Shown in pieces: positions 9,684-17,745 of a DNA stretch of 64,000 nucleotides. Made by a program: the position numbers and the translations under genes. This stretch comes from Methylobacterium sp. (GTDB lineage: Bacteria > Pseudomonadota > Alphaproteobacteria > Rhizobiales > Beijerinckiaceae): the NCBI GenBank assembly GCA_002928875.1, contig PERO01000002.1, forward strand, positions 62,001 through 126,000, in the 5' to 3' direction. Under the pieces are notes generated by a model that was not told the origin of the DNA, searched no databases, and saw only the letters and a program-made list of their open reading frames with translations. Each line of letters begins with the position of its first letter. The stretch's first letter is position 1.

Positions 9684-9790
9684 GTCATTCCCGACGCTCG
9701 GGCGAAGCCCGGGCGAGCGGGAATCCATGGGCGCAAGCCCAACACTCGTGTGGATTCCCGTTCGATGCGTTCCGCATCGCCGGGAATGAC
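9684..9790. repeat. Palindromic intergenic repeat, family A (GTCATTCCCG type), copy 1
   Basis: The element opens with GTCATTCCCG and closes with its exact complement CGGGAATGAC. Inside is a second inverted pair, GGGAATCCA and TGGATTCCC, around a short spacer, so the whole can fold into nested hairpins. A related copy lies at 56457-56547. It fills the topA-lrgA gap and contains no gene. Confidence 0.85.
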
Positions 9791-9803
9791 ACGGTTGTAA
9801 GCT

Positions 9804-12464
9804 TCAGCCCTTTTTCGCTTTTGGCGCGGCTTTCTTGGCAGGGGCCTTGGCCTCAGCCTTCTCGGCGGGCGCCTTCTTCGCGGCGGCCTTCTTCGCCGGT
9901 GCCTTCGCCTTGCCGCGCGCGGGCTTCACGCCGCCCGTCGCCTCGATGCGCGCGGCGATGATGCCCAACGCGCCTTCGAGGGTCAGTTCGTCCTTGTTCG
10001 CGCCCTTGGGGATGGTCGCGTTCACCGTGCCCCATTTCACGTAGGCGCCGTAGCGGCCATCGAGCAGGGTGACATCGCCGCCATCGGGATGCGCGCCGAG
10101 CACCTTGCCGGCGGGCGCGCCGCCTGTGCGGCCGAAGCGCTTGGCCCCGCCCGCTTCCTTCGTGGCGATGAGGTCGATCGCCCGGTTCATGCCGACGGTG
10201 AAGACGTCATCCGCGGCATCGAGATTGGCGTAGGTCTTCCCGCGCTGGACATAAGGCCCATACTTGCCGATGCCGGCGAGAATCGGTTCGCCCGAGGTCG
10301 GGTCCTTGCCCACCTCGCGCGGCAGCGAGAGCAGCGCGAGCGCTTCCTCCAGCGTGAGGGACTTCAGCGTCATGCCCTTGGCGAGCGAGGCGCGTTTCGG
10401 CTTCTCGCCCTCGCCGAGCTGGATGAACGGGCCGAAACGGCCCTCGCGTGCGGTGACATCGAGGCCGGTCGCCGGATCCTTGCCGAGCAGGCGGTTGCCG
10501 TTGTCATCCGTGCCTTCGGCGCTGCCATCCTCGCCGCCCGCCATCGAGAAGGGGCGGGTGTAGCGGCATTCCGGATAGTTCGAGCAGCCGATGAACGGCC
10601 CGAGCTTGCCGAGCTTCAGCGAAAGCAGGCCCGAGCCACATTTCGGGCAGGCCCGCGGATTGGAGCCGTCGCCCTTGTCGCGGAAGATCGCCGGGCCGAG
10701 ATGATCGTTGAGCCCGTCGAGCACTTCCGTGGTGCGGCGCTCCTTGGCGCTCTCGATCGCGGCCTTGAAATCCTTCCAGAAATCGCGGAGCACCTCGCGC
10801 CAGTCGACCTCGGCATTGGAGATGCGGTCGAGATCGTTCTCGAGATCGGCGGTGAAGCCGAATTCGACATAGCGCGCAAAGAAGCTCTCGAGGAAGGCCG
10901 TGACGATCCGGCCCTTGTCCTCGGGCACGAGGCGCTTCTTGTCGATCGCCACATATTCGCGGTCGCGCAAGGTCGCGAGCGTCGCGGCATAGGTCGAGGG
11001 GCGGCCGATGCCGAGTTCTTCCATGCGCTTGATGAGCGTGGCCTCGGTGAAGCGCGGCGGCGGTTCGGTGAAATGCTGGTTGGCGGCGATGGCCTTCTTC
11101 GAAACGGCATCGCCCGCCTTCATGGCCGGGAGGCGCTTGCCTTCCTCGTCCTCGGCGTCTTCGTCGGTTTCCTGGTAGAGCGCGAGGAAGCCGTCGAACA
11201 GCACGACCTGGCCGGTTGCGCGCAGGTCGAGCTTGCGCCCGCCCGCCTCGGCGAGAATGTCGACCGTGGTGCGCTCCATCCGGGCGCTTTCCATCTGGCT
11301 CGCCAGCGTGCGCTTCCAGATGAGTTCGTAGAGCCGGTACTCGTCGTTCGAGAGATAGGCCTTCATGGCCGCCGGCACGCGGAAGATATCCGTGGGGCGG
11401 ATGGCCTCATGCGCTTCCTGCGCGTTCTTCGCCTTGGTGGAATAGGCACGCGGCACGCCGGGCAGGTATTCGGCAGCAAATTCCCGGCCGATGAAGCGGC
11501 GCACGGCGCTCACCGCCTCCGGCGCCATGTCGACGCCGTCGGTGCGCATATAGGTGATGAGGCCGGTCGTCTCGCCGCCGATCTCGACGCCCTCGTAGAG
11601 CTTCTGCGCGAGGCGCATCGCGATGGCCGGCGCGAAGCCGAGCTTGCGCGAGGCCTCCATCTGCAGCGTCGAGGTGGTGAAGGGCGGGTAGGGGTGGCGT
11701 TTGGCGGGCTTGGCTTCCACGGATTGCACCGTGAAGCGGGCAGCCTCGAGCGCCGCCTTGAAGGCCTCGGCCTCCGCCTTCGTGCCGACATCGAGCTTGG
11801 TGATCTTCTTCCCATCCGCGCCGGCGAGGCGCGCCTCGAAGGCCTCGCCCTTCGCGGTGGCGAGGCTCGCGACCAGCGACCAGTATTCACGGGTGACAAA
11901 CCGCTCGATTTCCTCCTCGCGATCGCAGACGAGCCGCAGCGCGACCGATTGCACGCGCCCCGCCGAGCGGGCGCCCGGCAGTTTCCGCCAGAGCACGGGC
12001 GAGAGCTGGAAGCCCACGAGATAATCCAGCGCGCGCCGGGCGAGATAGGCATCGACCAGGGCCTGGTCGATCTCGCGCGGGTTCGCCATGGCATGGGCCA
12101 CGGCATCCTTGGTGATGGCGTTGAAGGTCACGCGCTCCACCGGCTTGCCCTTCAGCACGCGGCGGGCCTTCAGCGCCTCGAGAATATGCCAGGAAATGGC
12201 CTCGCCCTCGCGATCCGGGTCGGTCGCGAGGATCAGGCTGTCGGCATCCTTGACCGCCGACGCGATGGCCGAGATCTGCTTCGAGCCGCGGCCATCAAGC
12301 TCCCAGAGCATGGCGAAATCGGCATCGGGATCAACCGAGCCATCCTTCGGCGGCAGGTCGCGGACATGCCCATACGAGGCGATGACCTCGTAGCCGCGTC
12401 CCAAATACTTGTTGATCGTCTTCGCCTTGGCGGGCGATTCGACGACGACGACTTTGTGTTCCAT
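9804..12464 (-). CDS. topA: DNA topoisomerase I (type IA)
   Basis: 886 residues. It has an N-terminal TOPRIM domain (VVVVESPAKAKTINKYLG; TDPDREGEAISWH). The catalytic tyrosine is near residue 305 (GLITYMRTDG). One C-terminal zinc ribbon (CPKCGSGLL...CSNYPECRYTRPF) is followed by three repeats of the GKDP.TG...G.FGPFIQ type and a Lys/Ala-rich tail. It relaxes negative supercoils through a 5'-phosphotyrosyl intermediate. The ATG at 12464 begins the canonical MEHKVVVVESPAKAKT; an extension to 12653 would overlap pyrB. It is divergent from pyrB. Confidence 0.96.
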   Translation of the reverse strand: MEHKVVVVESPAKAKTINKYLGRGYEVIASYGHVRDLPPKDGSVDPDADFAMLWELDGRGSKQISAIASAVKDADSLILATDPDREGEAISWHILEALKARRVLKGKPVERVTFNAITKDAVAHAMANPREIDQALVDAYLARRALDYLVGFQLSPVLWRKLPGARSAGRVQSVALRLVCDREEEIERFVTREYWSLVASLATAKGEAFEARLAGADGKKITKLDVGTKAEAEAFKAALEAARFTVQSVEAKPAKRHPYPPFTTSTLQMEASRKLGFAPAIAMRLAQKLYEGVEIGGETTGLITYMRTDGVDMAPEAVSAVRRFIGREFAAEYLPGVPRAYSTKAKNAQEAHEAIRPTDIFRVPAAMKAYLSNDEYRLYELIWKRTLASQMESARMERTTVDILAEAGGRKLDLRATGQVVLFDGFLALYQETDEDAEDEEGKRLPAMKAGDAVSKKAIAANQHFTEPPPRFTEATLIKRMEELGIGRPSTYAATLATLRDREYVAIDKKRLVPEDKGRIVTAFLESFFARYVEFGFTADLENDLDRISNAEVDWREVLRDFWKDFKAAIESAKERRTTEVLDGLNDHLGPAIFRDKGDGSNPRACPKCGSGLLSLKLGKLGPFIGCSNYPECRYTRPFSMAGGEDGSAEGTDDNGNRLLGKDPATGLDVTAREGRFGPFIQLGEGEKPKRASLAKGMTLKSLTLEEALALLSLPREVGKDPTSGEPILAGIGKYGPYVQRGKTYANLDAADDVFTVGMNRAIDLIATKEAGGAKRFGRTGGAPAGKVLGAHPDGGDVTLLDGRYGAYVKWGTVNATIPKGANKDELTLEGALGIIAARIEATGGVKPARGKAKAPAKKAAAKKAPAEKAEAKAPAKKAAPKAKKG

Positions 12465-12643
12465 CACGCCCCATCCGATCGGCCCGGAGACATGGAGAGG
12501 CGCGGAGACTTTGTCAAATGGCGTCACCGTCAAGGCCCCGGCATTGCGAGGCCGAAGCGGCGCTTTTGCCGCATTTCTCCGGGGGAAAGCGCGGCCGCTC
12601 CCTTGCTCTCGCCATCCGGCTGGCCTAACCCCTCGGAATTGCG
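12465..12643. promoter_or_regulatory. topA/pyrB divergent intergenic region
   Basis: 179 bases between divergent start codons must hold both promoters. It contains a CATTGCGAGGCCGAAGCGGC fragment near 12542, reminiscent of the left arm of the family C repeat seen between gatC and gatA. No clear operator or PyrR/UTP-type attenuator was found. Confidence 0.4.
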
Positions 12644-13591
12644 ATGTCCACAAGCTCGAACTTTGCCTTTCCCCATCCCCATCTTCTCGGGATCGAGGGT
12701 CTCTCGCGCCCCGATATCGAGGGGCTGCTGGCGCTTGCCGAAGAGGAGATCACCCTCAACCGGCAGGTCGAGAAGAAGAAGTCGTCCTTGCGCGGCAGGA
12801 CGATGATCAACCTGTTCTTCGAGAACTCCACCCGCACGCAGGCGAGCTTCGAACTCGCGGGAAAGCGTCTCGGTGCCGATGTGATGAACATGTCGGTCTC
12901 GAATTCCAGCGTGAAGAAGGGCGAGACGCTGATCGACACCGCGATCACCCTGAACGCGATGCGGCCGGATCTCATCGTCGTGCGCCATCATGCGGCGGGC
13001 GCGGTGCATCTTCTGGCGCGCAAGGTCGATTGCGCGGTCATCAATGCCGGCGATGGCGCGCACGAGCACCCCACGCAGGCGCTGCTCGATGCGCTGACCA
13101 TCCGCCGCAACAAGGGCGGCATCGAGGGGCTGACAGTGGCGATCTGCGGGGATATCGCCCATAGCCGCGTCGCGCGATCGAACATCATCTGCCTGCAGGC
13201 CCTGGGGGCCCGCGTCAGGGTCTGCGGTCCGGTCACGCTGCTGCCCAAGGGCATCGAGCGCTATGGCGTCGCGGTCTTCACCGACATGAAGAAGGCGCTC
13301 GACGGCGCGGATATCGTGATGATGCTGCGCCTGCAGCGCGAGCGCATGAACGGCGCTTTCGTGCCCTCGATGCAGGAATATTTCCACTATTACGGCCTCG
13401 ATCGCGACAAGCTGGCGCTCGCCAAGCCCGATGCGCTCGTGATGCATCCCGGACCGATGAATCGCGGCGTCGAGATCGCCTCTGACGTCGCTGATGGCGC
13501 ACAGAGCCTGATCCGCGAGCAGGTGGAGATGGGGGTCGCCGTGCGCATGGCGGTGCTGGAGGCGCTGGCGCGGAGGCTTCCGAATGGGTGA
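12644..13591 (+). CDS. pyrB: Aspartate carbamoyltransferase catalytic subunit
   Basis: 315 residues. The carbamoyl-phosphate site STRT is at 62-65 ([13 protein letters not shown]). It also has the HHAAGAVH loop, [14 protein letters not shown], and the aspartate-binding [12 protein letters not shown] near the end. It makes carbamoyl-aspartate, the second step of pyrimidine synthesis. The 3' end is unusual. The last ~35 codons recur at about 13950-14057, and after a 51-bp identical core the upstream copy differs in its final bases (cgg agg ctt ccg aat ggg tga). Those bases contain GGAGG and an ATG for the next ORF. pyrI is not present; the neighbouring pyrC-type gene may supply the partner subunit. 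Confidence 0.96.
   Translation: MSTSSNFAFPHPHLLGIEGLSRPDIEGLLALAEEEITLNRQVEKKKSSLRGRTMINLFFENSTRTQASFELAGKRLGADVMNMSVSNSSVKKGETLIDTAITLNAMRPDLIVVRHHAAGAVHLLARKVDCAVINAGDGAHEHPTQALLDALTIRRNKGGIEGLTVAICGDIAHSRVARSNIICLQALGARVRVCGPVTLLPKGIERYGVAVFTDMKKALDGADIVMMLRLQRERMNGAFVPSMQEYFHYYGLDRDKLALAKPDALVMHPGPMNRGVEIASDVADGAQSLIREQVEMGVAVRMAVLEALARRLPNG
13523..13573 (+). repeat. Direct repeat, left copy (inside pyrB 3' end)
   Basis: 51 bases identical to 13989-14039. They encode the PyrB C-terminal helix ([17 protein letters not shown]). Similarity extends upstream with a few silent or single-residue changes to about 13490. The two copies start 466 bases apart and bracket an AT-rich insert. Confidence 0.95.
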
Positions 13592-13988
13592 ATGGCCGAC
13601 TTTAGGTGACGTGCATCACTCTTTCGATTATATTGTACATCATGCACGAGTAAGTGGAGGTCTGATTCCTCAATTCAGGCAAGAAAATCCATGGATTTTT
13701 CAATTCTTGATTTTCCTGTTTTTGTTTCTCATCGTGTCATTGATTGTTTATTCTTCCAGCAATTTCCGTAAAGCTCTGTTTTGGATTATCTGGGTAGCTG
13801 CGTGGCTTGGGATTTTCGTTGCCATGACAGTATTCGATATACGCATCTAGATATCAGTTCGCGATGCGTGCGGTTTGCGTATCGCCGACGCTCGCAGTGT
13901 CTCGCATTCCGTCAAATGGGTGAACCGAATGAGCAAGCGCCCGATCATCCCCGACGCCGATAGCGCGCAGAGCCTCATCCGCGAGCAC
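13574..13988. mobile_element. AT-rich segment inserted at the pyrB 3' end
   Basis: The part from about 13600 to 13860 is visibly AT-rich (runs such as tttttcaattcttgattttc) inside an otherwise strongly GC-rich genome. It carries one small membrane-protein gene. The segment is bracketed by the duplicated pyrB end. A ten-base AATGGGTGAA also occurs at 13583-13592 and 13915-13924. No integrase or transposase lies inside, so this would be a small passive or decayed element. Calling it mobile is an inference from composition and the direct repeats. Confidence 0.55.
13584..13850 (+). CDS. Small two-helix membrane protein, probably acquired
   Basis: 88 residues. An N-terminal hydrophilic part ([20 protein letters not shown]) is followed by two membrane helices ([20 protein letters not shown] and [20 protein letters not shown]) joined by a short SSNFRK loop. 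Codon use is AT-rich and unlike the neighbours. The ATG overlaps the pyrB stop by 8 bases. GGAGG at 13572-13576 lies 7 bases upstream, inside pyrB codons, so translation is likely coupled to pyrB. I recognise no family. A small inner-membrane protein of unknown function is all that can be supported; a toxin or regulatory membrane peptide is possible. Confidence 0.6.
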   Translation: MGEWPTLGDVHHSFDYIVHHARVSGGLIPQFRQENPWIFQFLIFLFLFLIVSLIVYSSSNFRKALFWIIWVAAWLGIFVAMTVFDIRI

Positions 13989-14057
13989 GTGGAGATGGGG
14001 GTCGCCGTGCGCATGGCGGTGCTGGAGGCGCTGGCGCGGCGCCTGCCGAACAGCTGA
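13929..14057 (+). pseudogene. Second copy of the pyrB 3' end (remnant, or 42-aa ORF)
   Basis: The frame ends [20 protein letters not shown]...RRLPNS and then TGA, nearly identical to the last 32 residues of PyrB. Upstream similarity stops abruptly around 13950. An ATG at 13929 would give a 42-residue product beginning [15 protein letters not shown]. This copy leads directly (8 bases) into the next gene at 14066, which fits the ancestral pyrB tail left behind after integration upstream. Whether it is translated cannot be judged. Confidence 0.75.
13989..14039 (+). repeat. Direct repeat, right copy
   Basis: 51 bases identical to 13523-13573. See the left copy for the layout. The bases after the core here read cgc ctg ccg aac agc tga, with neither GGAGG nor ATGGG. 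Confidence 0.95.
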
Positions 14058-14065
14058 GCCCGGCG

Positions 14066-14614
14066 ATGATCGAGGCCTTCCTCGGCGACATCCTGCTTGC
14101 GATCCTCCAGCAGCCGATTGTCCGCTGGAGCCTCGCGCTGGGCGTGGCGTTCTGGGTCTGGATCGTCGCGGACGAGGATGCGCGGCTGAAGAACGTCTAT
14201 CTCGCCGCACCCTTCCTGCTGGCGGCTGTCATCGAACTGGCCGACAGCCTCTTTCTCGGCCGCAACAGCGGCGGCAGCGTCGGCTGGCTGCCGATCTACC
14301 TGCAGGCGATGGAAGGCGTGCGGATCTTCGTGGGCCTGCTGGGTCTCGCGGCGCTGGCGCTCGCGGCCTTCACCGGTTTCCGGCGCGGCTTCGGCTTCTG
14401 CCTTGGCCTCGGATTGCTGATGGCGGCCTATCTTGCCGACCAGATGGGCGGCGGGCGCGGCAGTTTCTTCTCGCTCGCCGTGCTCGGCAACACGCTGGTG
14501 ATGCTCCCGCCGGTTCTGGCGCTGCTGCTCGTCGCCTATGGCCTCGGCGCCACTTTCCGCTCGGTGCGCGAGTTGCGCCGGTTCCGCAGCCGCTATGCGC
14601 GCGATGACGAATGA
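14066..14614 (+). CDS. Hypothetical inner-membrane protein
   Basis: 182 residues with about five hydrophobic segments, for example RWSLALGVAFWVWIVA, NVYLAAPFLLAAVIELAD, FVGLLGLAALALAAF and LGNTLVMLPPVLALLLVAYG. It ends in a basic tail (RSVRELRRFRSRYARDDE). I do not recognise a family. It sits between the pyrB remnant and pyrC, 8 bases after the remnant stop, so it was probably the original second gene of a pyrB-x-pyrC-plsY-dprA operon. The GC-rich codon use matches the genome. Confidence 0.7.
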   Translation: MIEAFLGDILLAILQQPIVRWSLALGVAFWVWIVADEDARLKNVYLAAPFLLAAVIELADSLFLGRNSGGSVGWLPIYLQAMEGVRIFVGLLGLAALALAAFTGFRRGFGFCLGLGLLMAAYLADQMGGGRGSFFSLAVLGNTLVMLPPVLALLLVAYGLGATFRSVRELRRFRSRYARDDE

Positions 14615-14630
14615 TCCTTTGGATTTCCCC

Positions 14631-15917
14631 ATGACCGATACCGTTCTCAACCATGCGCGCATCGTCGATCCCGTTTCGGGGAAGGAGCATCTCGGCGCGC
14701 TGCTGATCCGCGACGGGCTCATCACCGAGATCGCGCAAAAACCCTATCCGCCGGGCGAGTTCGATTCCGGCGTGATCGACCTCAAGGGCGCGGTGGTGGC
14801 CCCGGGGCTCGTCGATCTGCGCGCCTTCATCGGCGAACCGGGCGAGGAGCATCGCGAGACCTTCCGTTCGGCCTCGCTGGCGGCGGCGGCGGGCGGCGTC
14901 ACCACCATCGTCATGCAGCCCAACACCTCGCCCGCGATTGATGATCCGGCCGTGGTGGATTTCGTGCTGCGCCGCGCGCGCGATACGGGCCTCGTGCGCA
15001 TTCACCCCGCGGCAGCGCTCACCAAGGGCCTTGCGGGCCGGGAAATGACCGAGTTCGGCCTCCTCAAGGCCGCCGGTGCCGTCGCCGTCACGGATGGCGA
15101 CCGGCCGGTGAAGAACGCGCAGGTGATGCGCCGGGCCCTGGCCTATGCCGCGATGGTCGGCATGCCGGTGATCCACCATGTCGAGGACCCCGATCTCGTG
15201 GGCGAGGGTTGCGCGAACGAGGGCGAATTCGCCACCCGCCTCGGCTTGCCGGGCGTGCCGCACGCCGCCGAGACCATCATGCTCGAGCGCGACATCCGGC
15301 TCGTGAAGCTCGCGGGCGGGCGCTACCATGCCGGCCTGATCTCCTGCCGCGAGAGCCTCGAGGTGCTGCGCCGCGCGAAGGAGGAGGGCCTGCCGGTGAC
15401 GGCCGGCGTCTCTATCAATCATCTCGCGCTGAACGAGACCGATATCGGCGCCTACCGCACTTTTTTGAAGCTCGCGCCGCCCCTGCGCCATGAGGATGAG
15501 CGCCTCGCGCTGGTGGAAGCGGTCGCGAGCGGGCTGATCGACGTGATCGTCTCGGATCACAACCCGCAGGATGTCGAGCAGAAGCGTTTGCCCTTCGCGG
15601 AAGCCGCACCGGGCGCGATCGGCCTCGAGACGATGCTGGCGGCCGGCCTGCGGCTGGTGGAAGCGGGTCAGATCACCCTGCCGCGCCTCATCGCCGCCAT
15701 GTCCACCGGCCCGGCGAACGTGCTGGGATTGCAGGCGGGGCGCCTGCAGAAGGGCCAGCCGGCGGATCTCTTCGTGCTCGATCCGGAGGAGCCTTGGGTG
15801 GTGGATGCCGCCCGCCTGCATTCCCGCTCGAAGAACACGCCCTTCGACGAGGCCCGGATGATGGGCCGCGTGATGCTCACGATGGTTGCGGGAAAAATCG
15901 TCCACTCCTATCGTTGA
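14631..15917 (+). CDS. pyrC: Dihydroorotase homologue (PyrC-type) lacking the HxH metal motif
   Basis: 428 residues, amidohydrolase fold. It matches the dihydroorotase that follows pyrB in Rhizobiales: [70 protein letters not shown]. The strand-1 zinc motif, normally DxHVHLREPG, here reads [10 protein letters not shown], so both metal-binding histidines are replaced (Arg, Phe). The catalytic Asp of SDHNP is kept. Such PyrC'/PyrX-like chains can act as structural partners of the transcarbamoylase while another PyrC does the chemistry. The ATG at 14631 is the conserved start; an in-frame ATG at 14604 is possible. Confidence 0.88.
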   Translation: MTDTVLNHARIVDPVSGKEHLGALLIRDGLITEIAQKPYPPGEFDSGVIDLKGAVVAPGLVDLRAFIGEPGEEHRETFRSASLAAAAGGVTTIVMQPNTSPAIDDPAVVDFVLRRARDTGLVRIHPAAALTKGLAGREMTEFGLLKAAGAVAVTDGDRPVKNAQVMRRALAYAAMVGMPVIHHVEDPDLVGEGCANEGEFATRLGLPGVPHAAETIMLERDIRLVKLAGGRYHAGLISCRESLEVLRRAKEEGLPVTAGVSINHLALNETDIGAYRTFLKLAPPLRHEDERLALVEAVASGLIDVIVSDHNPQDVEQKRLPFAEAAPGAIGLETMLAAGLRLVEAGQITLPRLIAAMSTGPANVLGLQAGRLQKGQPADLFVLDPEEPWVVDAARLHSRSKNTPFDEARMMGRVMLTMVAGKIVHSYR

Positions 15918-15945
15918 CCAAAGACGGACGGGGGGAGTGCAGGCC

Positions 15946-16557
15946 GTGTCACCGGAAATGATCGCGAGCCTTGCGGCTCTGGCCTTCGGCTATCTCTGCG
16001 GGTCCATTCCCTTCGGCCTGCTGCTGACGCGGCTGGCGGGAACGGCGGATATCCGCACCATCGGCTCGAAGAACATCGGCGCGACCAACGTGCTGCGCAC
16101 GGGGCGCAAGGACCTCGCCATCGCGACCCTGCTGCTCGATGCGCTGAAGGGCACGATTGCCGTGTGGATCGCGGCACGCTGGGGCTATGCGCCGGGCCTG
16201 CTCGCCGGTTTTGGGGCCTTTCTCGGCCATTGCTACCCGGTCTGGCTGAAATTTCAGGGCGGCAAGGGCGTCGCGACCTGGTTCGGCGTGCTGCTGGCCT
16301 TCAATCCGTGGATCTTCCTTGCGGCCGGAGCGATCTGGCTCGCGATGGCCTGGCTCAAGCGCTATTCGTCGCTGTCCTCGCTCACGGCGTCGGGCGCGAT
16401 CGCGCTTTTCGAGGTGGGGAGCGGCCTGGTCACGGGGCGCTGGACCTTCGGGATGCTGGTGATGGTGGCGATGGCGGCTTTGCTCTGGTTCAAGCATCGG
16501 CCCAATATCGAGCGGCTTCTCGCCGGCACGGAAGGGAAGATCGGCCAGAAAGGCTGA
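15946..16557 (+). CDS. plsY: Glycerol-3-phosphate acyltransferase PlsY
   Basis: 203 residues with about five membrane helices. It carries the three PlsY loops: [23 protein letters not shown] (substrate loop) and [13 protein letters not shown]. It transfers acyl groups from acyl-phosphate to glycerol-3-phosphate, the first step of phospholipid synthesis. The GTG at 15946 is preferred because GGGGGAG lies 8 bases upstream and the length fits the family; ATG at 15958 is the alternative. It starts 28 bases after pyrC and 18 bases before dprA, in one operon. Confidence 0.94.
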   Translation: MSPEMIASLAALAFGYLCGSIPFGLLLTRLAGTADIRTIGSKNIGATNVLRTGRKDLAIATLLLDALKGTIAVWIAARWGYAPGLLAGFGAFLGHCYPVWLKFQGGKGVATWFGVLLAFNPWIFLAAGAIWLAMAWLKRYSSLSSLTASGAIALFEVGSGLVTGRWTFGMLVMVAMAALLWFKHRPNIERLLAGTEGKIGQKG

Positions 16558-16575
16558 GACCGGAAAGGCTTGTTC

Positions 16576-17745
16576 ATGGTCCGCCTGTCGGATCGCCAGC
16601 GCTTCGACTGGCTGCGGCTTGCGCGCACCGAGGGCGTGGGGCCGCTGACCTTCCGTTCGCTCGTCAATCGCTTTGGCGGCGCGAGTGCGGCGCTCGAGGC
16701 GCTGCCGGCGCTCTCGGCGAAGGCGAAGCGCCCGCTGGTCCCTCCATCCGAACGCGAGATCGAGACCGAATTCCGCGAGGCCGAACGGCTCGGCGCGCGC
16801 CTTCTCGGCTATGGCGAGGCGGATTATCCGGCCCTGTTGCGCGAGATCGACGCACCGCCGCCGGTGATCGCCCTGCGCGGTGCGCTCGCCTGCCTCGAAC
16901 GCCCCGCCATCGGCATCGTGGGTTCGCGCAACGCATCCGCCCTGGGGCGCAAGATCGCCGCGCGCTTCGCCGCCGATCTCGCCTCGGCCGGCTACACGAT
17001 CGTCTCCGGCCTCGCGCGCGGCATCGATGCCGAGGCGCATCGCGCGAGCCTCGCGACCGGCACGGTGGCCGTGCTCGCCGGCGGGCTCGACCGGCCCTAT
17101 CCGCCGGAACATGCGGAACTGATGGAGGAAATCGTCGAGACGGGTCTCGTCATTTCCGAGCGGCCCTTCGGTCTCGCGCCGCGCGGGCGTGATTTTCCCC
17201 GCCGCAACCGGGTGATTTCCGGCCTGTCGCGCGGGGTGATCGTCGTGGAAGCGGCCCGGCGCTCGGGCTCGCTCATCACCGCGCGCTTCGCGAACGAGCA
17301 GGGCCGCGAGGTGTTCGCGGTGCCGGGCTCGCCCTTCGATCCGCGCGCGGAAGGGCCGAACGATCTCATCCGCGATGGCGCGACTTTGGTGGCCAATGCG
17401 CGGGATGTGATGGCGGCGCTGGCCCCGCGCGAAGGCTTGCCCTCCCGCCTCGCGGGGGTGTTCTCCGAGGCCCATGACGCGGAGGACGAGGCCCTGTTCG
17501 AGGAATGGGAGGACGACCTCCCGGAGGACGATTCCGGCCGCGAGCCGGATGCCGTCGCCTCGCCCGCATTGCCGGCGGAATGGCGCGCGGCTGTGCTCGG
17601 AGCGCTCTCCGCGAGCCCGATCGAGATCGACGCGCTGACCCGGCAGATGGGCGTGGGCCTCGCGGAGTTGCAGGGCCTGCTTTTCGATCTGGAAATGGAG
17701 GGGTTATTGCTGCGCCACCCCGGCAACCGCGTCTCTAGAGCCTGA
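16576..17745 (+). CDS. dprA: DNA-processing protein DprA
   Basis: 389 residues: an N-terminal SAM-like helical region, a Rossmann-fold DNA-binding core (GIVGSRNASALGRKIA, VSGLARGIDAEAH, PRRNRVISGLS, EVFAVPGSP), and a C-terminal winged helix of the DprA_WH type (LSASPIEIDALTRQMGVGLAELQGL). It protects incoming single-stranded DNA and loads RecA during transformation. The ATG at 16576 has AAAGG upstream; TTG at 16570 is also in frame. Its end overlaps the convergent transporter gene by 11 bases. Confidence 0.93.
   Translation: MVRLSDRQRFDWLRLARTEGVGPLTFRSLVNRFGGASAALEALPALSAKAKRPLVPPSEREIETEFREAERLGARLLGYGEADYPALLREIDAPPPVIALRGALACLERPAIGIVGSRNASALGRKIAARFAADLASAGYTIVSGLARGIDAEAHRASLATGTVAVLAGGLDRPYPPEHAELMEEIVETGLVISERPFGLAPRGRDFPRRNRVISGLSRGVIVVEAARRSGSLITARFANEQGREVFAVPGSPFDPRAEGPNDLIRDGATLVANARDVMAALAPREGLPSRLAGVFSEAHDAEDEALFEEWEDDLPEDDSGREPDAVASPALPAEWRAAVLGALSASPIEIDALTRQMGVGLAELQGLLFDLEMEGLLLRHPGNRVSRA

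Noticed and set aside
8573-9745. Single 390-aa protein reading through lrgB and upstream
   Set aside because: The frame before 9298 codes for Arg-rich nonsense, while lrgA occupies that region in another frame with a full family signature.
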